Source: Merdimonas sp963929015 (lineage in GTDB: Bacteria > Bacillota > Clostridia > Lachnospirales > Lachnospiraceae). Taken from it: a stretch of 64,000 nucleotides of DNA. The DNA is taken from contig NZ_CAWVHE010000014.1 of assembly GCF_963929015.1 (NCBI RefSeq), positions 24,245-88,244 of the forward strand, written 5' to 3'. The number at the start of each line of letters is the position of its first letter. The first letter of the stretch is position 1. This document shows positions 9,022 to 15,635 of this stretch, in pieces. The position numbers were made by a program, and so were the translations under genes. The notes beneath the pieces are model-generated. The model was not told the origin of the DNA, did no database searches, and was given only the letters and a program-made list of their open reading frames with translations.

Positions 9022-9513
9022 TCACCTCTTAAGGCCAAAGGCTCCGGCAAGTGGATCCGGCCGGCCGGTATAGCCGCCGCCGTCCCTGGGCGTGGACTGT
9101 CTGGCTTTTCCTCTAACGGCTTCATTCACAGCCTGGTTAAACACTGCAGAAACAGTTGCCAGGCTCTTCTCGCACTCTTCCGCGCTGTCATAGTTCACCA
9201 GATCAGCCAGGCCGGCGGGCATGCCGTTTTCAGCCAGCTTCTCCAGCGTGTCGGCCCTTAGCTCTCGCTTTAAAATCTTGCGTTCCCTTTCGTCAAGGTC
9301 GCTCTCTCTGGTCCCTTCTTCGAAAGCCTTCGTCAGCTTCTCTCTTTCCCGGTTCAGGCGCTTTCTCACAATGTCGTTGACCTCTTCCTCTGTGAAGGTC
9401 CTCGGCTGCCTCTGATGCCCTTCCTGGGGATCCTCGTGCTGATGATCGGCTCCCTGCTGCTGTCCCGTCTTCTGCTCTTCGGTAACGGTTCCCTGCCTTG
9501 TGTTATCTTCCAT
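9022..9513 (-). CDS. Phage capsid scaffolding protein (DUF4355-like)
   Basis: The 163-residue protein is hydrophilic and Gln/Glu-rich at the N-terminus. It then forms a charged helical region (RTFTEEEVNDIVRKRLNRER onward, about 50-95) and ends with a Gly-rich tail that finishes in AFGLKR. Low-complexity start, coiled helix and position directly before the capsid gene are typical of DUF4355-type scaffolds, which guide shell assembly and are then released. The start has the site AGGAGG seven bases upstream. The nearest promoter I see is about 280 bases upstream, with a hairpin terminator in between. Confidence 0.8.
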   Translation of the reverse strand: MEDNTRQGTVTEEQKTGQQQGADHQHEDPQEGHQRQPRTFTEEEVNDIVRKRLNREREKLTKAFEEGTRESDLDERERKILKRELRADTLEKLAENGMPAGLADLVNYDSAEECEKSLATVSAVFNQAVNEAVRGKARQSTPRDGGGYTGRPDPLAGAFGLKR

Positions 9514-9663
9514 AACATCCTCCTGTTTAACGTCCAGTAGACTAATTTAGGTTAGGCGTGATACCGGCATGGCAGCAGGGGAAATTAAGAAAAACCTACT
9601 GCCCCGCCGGATGTCTGGCAGTTTAACGTGATGCCGCACTACGGAAATAAATACAGGTGAGCA

Positions 9664-9731
9664 TATAAAAAGAGGGCGCAGGAAACGGCTTTCTTCCATT
9701 TCTGGAATTAAGTCATTTCCCACGCCCTCTA
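9664..9731 (-). terminator. Intrinsic terminator upstream of scaffold gene
   Basis: A 15 bp, nearly perfect GC-rich stem (AGAGGGCG arm at 9724-9731) is followed on the minus strand by CTTTTTATATG. It stands between the nearest promoter and the scaffold gene, so late transcription must read through it or start downstream. Confidence 0.7.
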
Positions 9732-9782
9732 AGGCTTACACCGTGGAGGTATCCCCGGTGCGGTACTTGATCTATATGCTCT
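9664..9782 (-). ncRNA. Candidate short RNA or attenuated leader before the capsid genes
   Basis: A transcript starting near 9782 from the promoter at 9789-9817 would meet a strong hairpin at about 9673-9731. The stem pairs AGAGGGCGTGGGAAA with TTTCCTGCGCCCTCT and is followed by TTTTTAT. This gives an RNA of about 120 bases, or a leader whose read-through would express scaffold, capsid and sigma. A smaller hairpin CACCG...CGGTG lies in its first half. Whether it acts as a free RNA or as an antitermination point is inference. Confidence 0.4.
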
Positions 9783-9788
9783 AAATCA

Positions 9789-9817
9789 AGTATATCACAC
9801 TCACAGGATACCGGCAA
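9789..9817 (-). promoter_or_regulatory. Sigma-70-type promoter inside the element
   Basis: On the minus strand TTGCCG (9812-9817) is separated by 17 bases from TATACT (9789-9794), and TGA just before the -10 gives an extended -10. Transcription would start near 9782. Confidence 0.6.
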
Positions 9818-9914
9818 GGCTCTTTTATTCTCTTGTACGCCGCACACAATCCGAACGGTGCAATAGGGCCGTTGCGAACGGTAACGTTCGTTTTGGCGTT
9901 CCTTTTCCGGCCCT

Positions 9915-10103
9915 CTACTTCCCTGGATCCTGCACCCTCTCGCCGTTCTTTGTTTGTTCTGTCCGCAGGCATATGTATGCGTTTTTGTGTGCACCCTCCT
10001 GCCTCTTTGCCACCTTCCAGGACTTCACCATAGGGGCGAGCAGCCGGATCACTCCGGCAAGCTCCTCCTCGTTGGTGTATGACACCCTGATCCTTATACT
10101 CAT
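9915..10103 (-). CDS. Small conserved phage-type protein
   Basis: The 62-residue protein begins MSIRIRVSYTNEEELAGVIR. It contains a hydrophobic/basic region with KSWKVAKRQEG, a pattern I associate with small beta-alpha proteins of Firmicutes phages and elements. The ribosome site GGGAGGTAGATC precedes ATG 10103. It lies in the same minus-strand run as the other small genes of the element. The function is unknown. Two other frames (9713-9994 and 9781-9972) overlap its end and I do not accept them. Confidence 0.6.
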   Translation of the reverse strand: MSIRIRVSYTNEEELAGVIRLLAPMVKSWKVAKRQEGAHKNAYICLRTEQTKNGERVQDPGK

Positions 10104-10172
10104 GATCTACCTCCCTTCTTCCCGCCGCCCCGGTTCTGCTGTTGGCGCAGCTCCCCAGGGAGGGCAGGGGCT

Positions 10173-10364
10173 TTACAGTTCTTCCAGATCTTTCGCGATC
10201 CGCTCAAGATGGTCTGATACCCCGTTGAGCGCAAGTCGGAAGTATTCGTCATTCAGCCGGTCACAATCCTTATCAAGAGTATTTCCCAGCCCTGTCACTA
10301 TGGCCGCTATGCCGCTGATCTCTACAGACAGGCTGTAAAGATCATATCCCTTATCTTTATTCAT
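10173..10364 (-). CDS. Small acidic protein of the element, unknown function
   Basis: The 63-residue protein begins MNKDKGYDLYSLSVEISGIA and has a helical, acidic tail (DHLERIAKDLEEL). I choose ATG 10364 because GGAGGAG sits six bases upstream; an earlier ATG at 10379 has no such site. It overlaps the end of the preceding gene by eight bases, which suggests translational coupling. Confidence 0.65.
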   Translation of the reverse strand: MNKDKGYDLYSLSVEISGIAAIVTGLGNTLDKDCDRLNDEYFRLALNGVSDHLERIAKDLEEL

Positions 10365-10563
10365 GGACCGCTCCTCCATTCTGCATCATTGCATATTTAT
10401 AGCCATTCTTAAAAGCATCCTCGCAGGCAGCCGCCACATAGTCATCAAGAACCCGGCAGAACTCGCTGTAGCAGCTTCTTGTCTGTTCTGACGCTGGCCA
10501 GTTAACATTTTCTTGATACTCATTATAGATCTGATCCATCTTTTTTTCTGTTACCTTAGCCAT
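10357..10563 (-). CDS. Small protein of the element, unknown function
   Basis: The 68-residue protein begins MAKVTEKKMDQIYNEYQENV and has a helical body with CYSEFCRVLDDYVAAACEDA. GAGAGGTG lies upstream, and its ATG overlaps the stop of the preceding gene by one base (TAATG), so the two are translationally coupled. It shares the pattern FKNGYKYAM with FRYGFALAQ of the preceding small protein, hinting that the two are distantly related. Confidence 0.65.
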   Translation of the reverse strand: MAKVTEKKMDQIYNEYQENVNWPASEQTRSCYSEFCRVLDDYVAAACEDAFKNGYKYAMMQNGGAVHE

Positions 10564-10769
10564 TACGCTGCACCTCTCTTTCTCTTATTAGCCTCCATCC
10601 GCTGCGCCAGTGCAAAGCCATACCGAAAAGCGGTAATGATAGCGTCAAACTTGGCATTTGTTTCACCGCTTTCATACTTTTCTTTGATCTGGATCGCCTC
10701 GCCATAAGTCAGATCGTAAGCCATCGGGATCCTTGTCTCCTTTGCGACCTTCCACATATTTCTCTTCAT
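10563..10769 (-). CDS. Small protein of the element, unknown function
   Basis: The 68-residue protein begins MKRNMWKVAKETRIP, contains LTYGEAIQIKEKYESGET, and ends basic (MEANKRKRGAA). AAAGGGTAG lies upstream of ATG 10769; the internal ATG at 10757 is an alternative start. It is coupled to the next gene through a one-base overlap. The function is unknown. Confidence 0.62.
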   Translation of the reverse strand: MKRNMWKVAKETRIPMAYDLTYGEAIQIKEKYESGETNAKFDAIITAFRYGFALAQRMEANKRKRGAA

Positions 10770-10889
10770 ATCTATCTACCCTTTCTTTGAAATCCGTGTT
10801 ATTATGTATCTGTATCCTTTCCCAGCCGCCCAGCCGTGAAAGATACATTGCCCCGTGGGGAGTTGCCGCTCTCTATGGGGCTTATTTTT

Positions 10890-11216
10890 TTATACCCCAG
10901 TGTCTACGCTCCCGCCGATCTGCAGGAAGTGACGTCCGTTGCTCTGTGCATATCCCTGGCGCGGCGGCTCATAGCCGACACACTCGCCCAGGGCGTGGAT
11001 ATCTGCACTCATGCTGATCAGAGTGCCGTTGATGTCCTCCAGGACCCGGGCGATATTCTCAAACCGGCTGGCAATCACCAGCATGGCCACGGCTTCATCA
11101 GACATGTTTGCCGTCATATCCCCATGATCTCCCAGCAGATCCAGAATGCTGTCTATTGCCACGTCCTCACCGCCTGCGAAAAGCTGCAGGCCCTTTAATA
11201 AATCAGTTTTCTTCAT
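10890..11216 (-). CDS. Small protein of the element, unknown function
   Basis: The 108-residue protein begins MKKTDLLKGLQLFAGGEDVA. It has a helical centre with ASRFENIARVLEDINGTLIS and a Gly/Gln-rich end. A good site, AAAGGAGAG, lies eight bases before ATG 11216. It follows the repeat region downstream of the RepA-like ATPase, so it may have its own promoter there. I do not recognise the family. Confidence 0.6.
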   Translation of the reverse strand: MKKTDLLKGLQLFAGGEDVAIDSILDLLGDHGDMTANMSDEAVAMLVIASRFENIARVLEDINGTLISMSADIHALGECVGYEPPRQGYAQSNGRHFLQIGGSVDTGV

Positions 11217-11283
11217 TACTCTGTCTCTCCTTTCATATTCTCTTATAGGTAACCAAACTACTATGGCACAACTGCGTGAAACC

Positions 11284-11432
11284 CTTGATTTTACTGGCCT
11301 TCTCCGTACTTGACCAAGTGAACAACTACGCAGGTACTAGGGCACGTACGTGTTCAACCGTACTGTCGTACTTGCCCATTTTGACAAGTACGTAAAAATA
11401 TTGATTTTATGGGCTTTCTTCCGTACTTGCCC
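11284..11432. repeat. Iteron-like CGTACTTG repeats, candidate replication origin of the element
   Basis: The motif CCGTACTTGMCC occurs at 11304-11315, 11367-11378 and 11421-11432, with an inverted copy at 11382-11392. The first and last belong to a longer imperfect direct repeat (TTGATTTTA... at about 11285-11315 and 11401-11432). The middle pair forms an inverted repeat CGTACTTG...CAAGTACG. The repeats lie at and just after the 3' end of the RepA-like ATPase gene, a usual place for a replication origin. Confidence 0.5.
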
Positions 11433-12678
11433 CATTTAGAAGTTTGTCTATAGGGAGTTCTCCCTGTACTGGTACTGGTTCCGTTTCTTCTGTCTGATCT
11501 TCTTCATGCCCTGGAAGGATCCATATACTTCTCGGTGGAAACTCTTTCGTTTTTCTTATAATTATTCCGAGTTCTTCCCTAGCGTTCCTTAATGACTTTT
11601 CAGAAATCTTGTTAGCCTCTGCCAAGGTCTTAAGCTCCTTTGCTAGCCTACGTCCTTCCGGCATATTGTTCACAATAAACTGCTTTGCAGCCTCCAGAGC
11701 AGGGGCATCTCTAGCCCTCTTCTTGTTTCTGATGGCTGTATAATCGTCCATAGTCAGACTATTTTCTCCCAGATACACCACGCCGCCCTTGTCAGGATCT
11801 ATTTCAAAAAGGATAGTTTTCCCTCTCTTCGCAAGACTTGACTTCTCATGTGACATGAATTTCATGTCGTCCTCTCCAGGGACTGGCCCGAGTGCGATAT
11901 AGCTTCGGCAGATCCCCATAATGTCAGTAGATCCCAGAACTCGGGTGATCGCGTCACCTTTGCCGTTCTTGTTAAAGTGACAGATCAGTACCACAGCCAC
12001 ATCATATTTTTCAGCCAGGGACGATATAAGGCCCAGCTTGTCTCGGGTCTTATTCGGTGCATTCATGTCCACCTCTTCGCCTATGTATGCCTGGAAAGGG
12101 TCGAAAATCATCAGATCCGGCTTGTAATCCCGCATGAACTCCTCAATCTCCGGGCTGTCAAAGGCAAGCTGTGTTTTCTGCTCTATTACTGTAGCAATAT
12201 TATCCATATTAGCCCCGCAGATCCTTAGACGTTTCTTTATCGTGTCTCCTATGCCGTCCTCCGCCGTCAGATAGATCGCTCGACCAGGATCAGCATTAAA
12301 AGGTACTTGATTAAAAAAACTCCTTCCAGTGGATACACAGGCCGCCATATAGCAAAGAAGATACGTTTTCCCTGTTCCTGGGTATGCAGCGCAGATTGTC
12401 ACCTTACCCCTGGGCACATAAGGCTGATATAGCCATGTTATTTCTTCCTCTTCTACATCGGACATACACACAAGAGAAACTTTTTCACGCTTATGCTTTA
12501 TAGGCCGGAATTTTCCTTTGTCATAGACTGCCTTTTCGCTTATGCGCCGCTCTGCTTCAACATCTGCAATAAGATCAATAGCTCTCTGTCGCTCTTCTGT
12601 TGTAAGTCCGCTTTCAGATGTTCCACTTCTCGCTGTTTCCGTGACTCCCTCACCGCCTTCCTTTTCATATTTTCCCAT
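11407..12678 (-). CDS. RepA-like AAA_25 ATPase/helicase
   Basis: The 423-residue protein has a RecA-fold ATPase domain. Walker A is AAYPGTGKTYL at about residue 90, Walker B is DLMIFDPFQAYIG, and the sensor stretch is VAVVLICHFNKNGKGDAI. AAA_25 proteins of this type act as hexameric replicative helicases or helicase-like initiators in plasmids and satellites. A C-terminal winged-helix-like part (RRLAKELKTLAEANKISEKS) may bind DNA. The start is uncertain: ATG 12678 and GTG 12690 both lie inside the upstream gene and lack a strong ribosome site, yet upstream residues VSLVCMSDVEEEEITWLY look conserved, so the overlap seems real. The iteron-like repeats sit at its 3' end. Confidence 0.75.
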   Translation of the reverse strand: MGKYEKEGGEGVTETARSGTSESGLTTEERQRAIDLIADVEAERRISEKAVYDKGKFRPIKHKREKVSLVCMSDVEEEEITWLYQPYVPRGKVTICAAYPGTGKTYLLCYMAACVSTGRSFFNQVPFNADPGRAIYLTAEDGIGDTIKKRLRICGANMDNIATVIEQKTQLAFDSPEIEEFMRDYKPDLMIFDPFQAYIGEEVDMNAPNKTRDKLGLISSLAEKYDVAVVLICHFNKNGKGDAITRVLGSTDIMGICRSYIALGPVPGEDDMKFMSHEKSSLAKRGKTILFEIDPDKGGVVYLGENSLTMDDYTAIRNKKRARDAPALEAAKQFIVNNMPEGRRLAKELKTLAEANKISEKSLRNAREELGIIIRKTKEFPPRSIWILPGHEEDQTEETEPVPVQGELPIDKLLNGASTEESP

Positions 12679-13037
12679 TCGTTCTCGCACTGATCTTTAT
12701 ACCAGTGCGCCGCGCTCTTCAGCTCCTTCTCATGCTGGTGCTCAAACTCCACCACTACGCCGGAATAATATGCCCTGGCCTTACTGCAGCCGAGCATTTC
12801 CAGCCACGCCAGAGCCTTCTCTGCATATCCCGGATATGAAAGCTCATAGCCGTAGATCTTAAGGAAAGTGCTCTTGTATAGCTTCATCCCCGTGCTGAAC
12901 GAGTGCAGGAACTCCTCTTTGTTTGGCCCCTCCCTGGGATGGATCTCGCCTTTAAAGAGCTGGTCAAACTCCCCGGCCTGTTCTGCAGCGTCATAAGCAG
13001 CACACAGTTGATCAAATTCATCTTTAGACACTCTCAT
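12540..13037 (-). CDS. Element protein of unknown function with coiled-coil end
   Basis: The 165-residue protein begins MRVSKDEFDQLCAAYDAAEQ. A middle region has YGYELSYPGYAEKALAWLEM, and a strongly charged, coiled-coil-like tail (about 105-160) carries RESRKQREVEHLKADL. Its ATG overlaps the stop of the preceding HTH gene (ATGA). Its last ~139 bases overlap the ATPase gene in another frame. I do not recognise the family; its position suggests a role in replication or its control. Confidence 0.65.
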   Translation of the reverse strand: MRVSKDEFDQLCAAYDAAEQAGEFDQLFKGEIHPREGPNKEEFLHSFSTGMKLYKSTFLKIYGYELSYPGYAEKALAWLEMLGCSKARAYYSGVVVEFEHQHEKELKSAAHWYKDQCENEWENMKRKAVRESRKQREVEHLKADLQQKSDRELLILLQMLKQSGA

Positions 13038-13264
13038 GACTGCCGATCCTTGAATTTCTTCATCCTTTCGTAATCAATCGCCTCTTCTGGTGAAAGCCCT
13101 AAAGCCTTGCAGACCTTCCCGAAGCGCTCCATCTTCACCATATATCCCTTGCGGACCCGGTAAACGATATTAATGGAGACCCCGGCTTTCTCTGCAATCT
13201 CCTGGGGAGACAGGCAGGACGCCACCATAGCATTGATGATCACTTCAACTTTTCCGCATACCAT
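13034..13264 (-). CDS. Small HTH protein
   Basis: The 76-residue protein carries a Cro/CI-type helix-turn-helix: SPQEIAEKAGVSINIVYRV, followed by the typical KMERFGKVCKALGLSPEEAI. AAAGGAGAGGAAAGC precedes ATG 13264. It is in the divergent minus-strand run opposite the repressor, so it may act as a regulator of the early genes or as an excision factor. Confidence 0.75.
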   Translation of the reverse strand: MVCGKVEVIINAMVASCLSPQEIAEKAGVSINIVYRVRKGYMVKMERFGKVCKALGLSPEEAIDYERMKKFKDRQS

Positions 13265-13329
13265 GCTTTCCTCTCCTTTCTGTTGCGACGTCGCAACACT
13301 TCATTCACTGATCCAGCCGCCCCAGCTTG

Positions 13330-13524
13330 TCAGTCTTCTGTTTCGATGATCTCGGTAACGTCTACGCCGAGAGCCCTGGCGATCTTGCCGACTGTGTCCG
13401 GCTTTAAATCGTCTCGGTACACCCTGCACATTGTTCCCCTCGGGATCCCAGCAGCAATAAGGTCTTTTGTTCCTTTGCAGGCTCTAGCTTTGGCAAGATC
13501 AAGCTTCTCTTTGCTAATCCTCAT
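13330..13524 (-). CDS. Cro-like small HTH protein
   Basis: The 64-residue protein begins MRISKEKLDLAKARACKGTK. It has a compact HTH with DLIAAGIPRGTMCRVYRDDL and ends KIARALGVDVTEIIETED, the usual tail of Cro/CI folds. It is the first minus-strand gene after the operator region and faces the repressor across it, which is the place of Cro in a lysis-lysogeny switch. Confidence 0.75.
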   Translation of the reverse strand: MRISKEKLDLAKARACKGTKDLIAAGIPRGTMCRVYRDDLKPDTVGKIARALGVDVTEIIETED

Positions 13525-13544
13525 TCTTTCACCGCCTTTCTTAT

Positions 13545-13634
13545 GGTTCCATTCGGAACTATTCTATTGTTATAATAGTTCCGTTCGGGTCTTTTGTCAA
13601 TATTTTTTTTTTTAAAATAGTTCCGTTCGGGTCT
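13545..13634. promoter_or_regulatory. Divergent control region with three operator copies
   Basis: Three 16-base sites are present: GGTTCCATTCGGAACT (13545-13560), and AGTTCCGTTCGGGTCT at 13577-13592 and 13619-13634. The first is an inverted repeat GTTCC-attc-GGAAC; the other two are identical to each other. TATAAT at 13571-13576 lies between the first two. The sites separate the Cro-like gene from the repressor gene and are the likely binding sites of one or both. Confidence 0.7.
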
Positions 13635-13668
13635 CCTATGTGCTAATATTAAATTGGAGGTGAGTAAC

Positions 13669-14073
13669 TTGAGTGATTTCACTGCACAAAGCATAAAATG
13701 GCACAGAAAAAATAAAGGAATGACACAGGCCGAACTTGCGACCGCCGTAGGTGTGTCTCTGATGAGTATTAGAAGATATGAAACTTTAGGTGCTGGTAAT
13801 AGAGAACCCTCGGCCGACCTTTACGACAAGATTGCGAAACAACTTGACACAACGGCCGATATACTACGGGGAAAAGTCGGAAATTACGACTTTAAGGACA
13901 TCCCGCCGGGCCCCGTTGCAAATGCCGAAGCCACAAAAGCATATTTTAAGAAGAAAAATGCTCCTACTACATTGGCCGCTCATTTTGACGGTGACGAATA
14001 CACAGAGGAAGAATTAGAAGAAATCCGGCAGTTTGCGGAATTTGTAAAGAGCAAGCGCAAAGACACCGAATAG
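13669..14073 (+). CDS. CI-like repressor (XRE family) of the element
   Basis: The 134-residue protein has an N-terminal HTH (MTQAELATAVGVSLMSIRRY) and an acidic C-terminal helix (YTEEELEEIRQFAEFVKSKR). I place the start at TTG 13669 because GGAGGTGA (13656-13663) is five bases upstream; an in-frame TTG at 13654 lacks a site. It has no LexA-like protease domain, so induction would not depend on self-cleavage. It is divergent from the Cro-like gene across three operators and is followed by the integrase gene, so it probably holds the element dormant. Confidence 0.8.
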   Translation: MSDFTAQSIKWHRKNKGMTQAELATAVGVSLMSIRRYETLGAGNREPSADLYDKIAKQLDTTADILRGKVGNYDFKDIPPGPVANAEATKAYFKKKNAPTTLAAHFDGDEYTEEELEEIRQFAEFVKSKRKDTE

Positions 14074-14148
14074 ATCTACTCAAAATTGAGTAAAACCTCA
14101 TATCATTCACCGATCCAGCCGCCCCAGCCGAGAAAGGAGAATGATACA

Positions 14149-15312
14149 ATGGCACTTACCACATGCCCGGAATGCTCCGGGAAGGTGTCTGACAAGGCGT
14201 ATTCCTGCCCTCATTGCGGTTTTCCCCTGCGTGATGGGACAAGTGTACCCCGCAAGGCAAAAAGCCCGGGAAAGCGCCGCAGGAACGGCACCGGGACCAT
14301 AGTGAAACTATCAGGGAGCCGGCGGCGGCCCTTCCAGGTGCGCGTAAATACCCGTATTGATGAATGGGGCTATCCGCGCTATGACGTCCTGGGGAACTTC
14401 CCGGATCGGGTCTCTGCAGACATCGCCCTGGCCGAGTACAACCGAGAACCGTACAGCATAGGCAGCCGCAGGAAGACCTTTGCCCAGGTGTTCCGGGACT
14501 GGTATAAATGGAAATACCGAAAGGATCCCGACAACAAGGCCGGCCGGACCAGCTCCCAGTACTGCATGATAGCAGCTTTCAAGAACTGCGAACCGCTGCA
14601 CAGGCTTGTGATGTCCGAGATCACGGCCATAGAGCTGCAGGAGCTCCTGGACCGGGAAGATTATTCCTACGCCAAACTAGAGCATGTGAAAACTCTTCTT
14701 AACCAGATATACCGCTATGCCCTGCAGTTTGACATCGTGACCAAAAACTGCGCCGAGTTCGTTCGGATCAGCAAGGAAGATGATACAGAGAGAGGGGTCC
14801 CCTTTACCCAGGAAGATCTCTGGCGTCTCTGGGACCATAAGGAGCTGCCTTTTGTGGACACCATCCTGATCTACTGTTATTCGGGGTGGCGTATCAACGA
14901 ACTGGCCAGGATGCCCCTTTCAGACATAGATCTGGACGCCCGGACGTTCACAGGTGGGTCAAAGAACCGCTACAGCCGCGGCAGAACCGTCCCGATCCAC
15001 TCCAAGATCTATGATATGGTGGCCGCGCGGTATGACGCCCGTTTCTGCAGCCTGATCTATCACGATGGCCAGCAGGACATCACAGAGGACAAATACCGGG
15101 AATACTTTGACCAGGCACTGAAAGCCTGCGGGATCACCGAAAAGCACACACCCCACGACTGCCGGCACACCTTCAACTCGCTGCTGATCGCGGCGAAGGC
15201 TGACCGGGTGGCCAGATACAAGATCATGGGGCACGCTGGCAAGGATATCAATGAGAAAGTCTACTCCCACATGAGCGTGGAGCAGCTCCGAGAAGAAATA
15301 GAGAAAATTTAA
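14149..15312 (+). CDS. int: Tyrosine site-specific integrase with N-terminal zinc ribbon
   Basis: The 387-residue integrase starts at ATG 14149 after AGAAAGGAGA. Residues 4-23 form a zinc ribbon with two CxxC pairs (CPEC and CPHC). An arm-binding and core-binding region follows. The catalytic domain shows the first Arg in SGWRINELARM, the HxxR pair in HTPHDCRHTFNSLL, the second His in MGHAGKDINEK, and the nucleophile Tyr in KVYSHMS. It ends about 50 bases before attR, so it should carry out integration and excision between the 18 bp repeats. The zinc ribbon is typical of integrases from Firmicutes elements. Confidence 0.92.
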   Translation: MALTTCPECSGKVSDKAYSCPHCGFPLRDGTSVPRKAKSPGKRRRNGTGTIVKLSGSRRRPFQVRVNTRIDEWGYPRYDVLGNFPDRVSADIALAEYNREPYSIGSRRKTFAQVFRDWYKWKYRKDPDNKAGRTSSQYCMIAAFKNCEPLHRLVMSEITAIELQELLDREDYSYAKLEHVKTLLNQIYRYALQFDIVTKNCAEFVRISKEDDTERGVPFTQEDLWRLWDHKELPFVDTILIYCYSGWRINELARMPLSDIDLDARTFTGGSKNRYSRGRTVPIHSKIYDMVAARYDARFCSLIYHDGQQDITEDKYREYFDQALKACGITEKHTPHDCRHTFNSLLIAAKADRVARYKIMGHAGKDINEKVYSHMSVEQLREEIEKI

Positions 15313-15316
15313 TTTT

Positions 15317-15357
15317 ACCCATGAGTGCGATCTGTCCGGGTCCGCTCATGGGTATTT
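15317..15357 (+). terminator. Terminator after integrase gene
   Basis: The arms ACCCATGAGTG and CGCTCATGGGT enclose a 15-base loop and are followed by ATTTTGA. The hairpin begins four bases after the integrase stop codon. Confidence 0.75.
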
Positions 15358-15361
15358 TGAT

Positions 15362-15379
15362 AGTGTTTTATTAGTATCT
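15362..15379. repeat. Right attachment site (attR)
   Basis: AGTGTTTTATTAGTATCT matches the left copy at 7079-7096 with two mismatches, one internal and one at the last base. It is the outer right boundary of the element. Confidence 0.7.
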
Positions 15380-15386
15380 TTCCATA

Positions 15387-15425
15387 CCCGTAAGCCGCGG
15401 ATTTGCGTGGTTTGCGGGCGTTTTT
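15387..15425. terminator. GC-rich hairpin with T-run just outside the element
   Basis: CCCGTAAGCCGCG pairs with CGTGGTTTGCGGG (G-U pairs included), followed by CGTTTTT on the plus strand. It is only eight bases outside attR, so it probably belonged to the original integration site. Confidence 0.55.
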
Positions 15426-15444
15426 CGTCTTATGAAATTATGAA

Positions 15445-15502
15445 TGGGGACGTAGACTTTTTGCAAAGGTCTACGTCCCAAATTGCGTTTTACCCTGTAC
15501 CC
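15445..15502. repeat. Second copy of the GTAGACC-type palindromic element, inverted
   Basis: GGGGACGTAGACTTTTTGCA and its partner GGTCTACGTCCCAAATT form an imperfect palindrome at 15446-15484. The following TGCGTTTTACCCTGTACCC is the reverse complement of the flank of the copy at 3519-3559. The whole unit is therefore repeated in opposite orientation about 12 kb apart. Confidence 0.8.
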
Positions 15503-15635
15503 ACCTGAAATAATGTCGCAGAAGGTCGTATTTTTTCGTATTATTTCTATTTTTGTCTGAAAATCTTATTTATCTGTCTTTTTTGGATATAATGTACAAA
15601 ATGGTATGCCACTATGTTTTTGAGGAGAAAGTGAC

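Larger units (their letters stand above)
7079..15379. mobile_element. 8.3 kb integrated phage-satellite-like element encoding capsid, scaffold and sigma factor
   Basis: The element is bounded by an 18 bp near-identical repeat. It carries on the right a lysogeny-type module (repressor and tyrosine integrase, plus strand) and divergently, on the minus strand, HTH proteins, a RepA-like ATPase, small proteins, a scaffold, a major capsid protein and a sigma factor. No terminase, portal, head-tail connector, tail or lysin gene fits in the remaining space. All frames look intact. This content suggests a satellite that makes its own capsid shell and borrows packaging and tails from a helper, as in capsid-forming phage-inducible islands. 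A prophage reduced by deletion is the alternative. Confidence 0.75.

Noticed and set aside
9713..9994. Two overlapping small minus-strand frames (93 and 63 residues)
   Set aside because: They overlap each other and a better small gene, have weak start contexts, and cover a promoter, so non-coding DNA explains them better.
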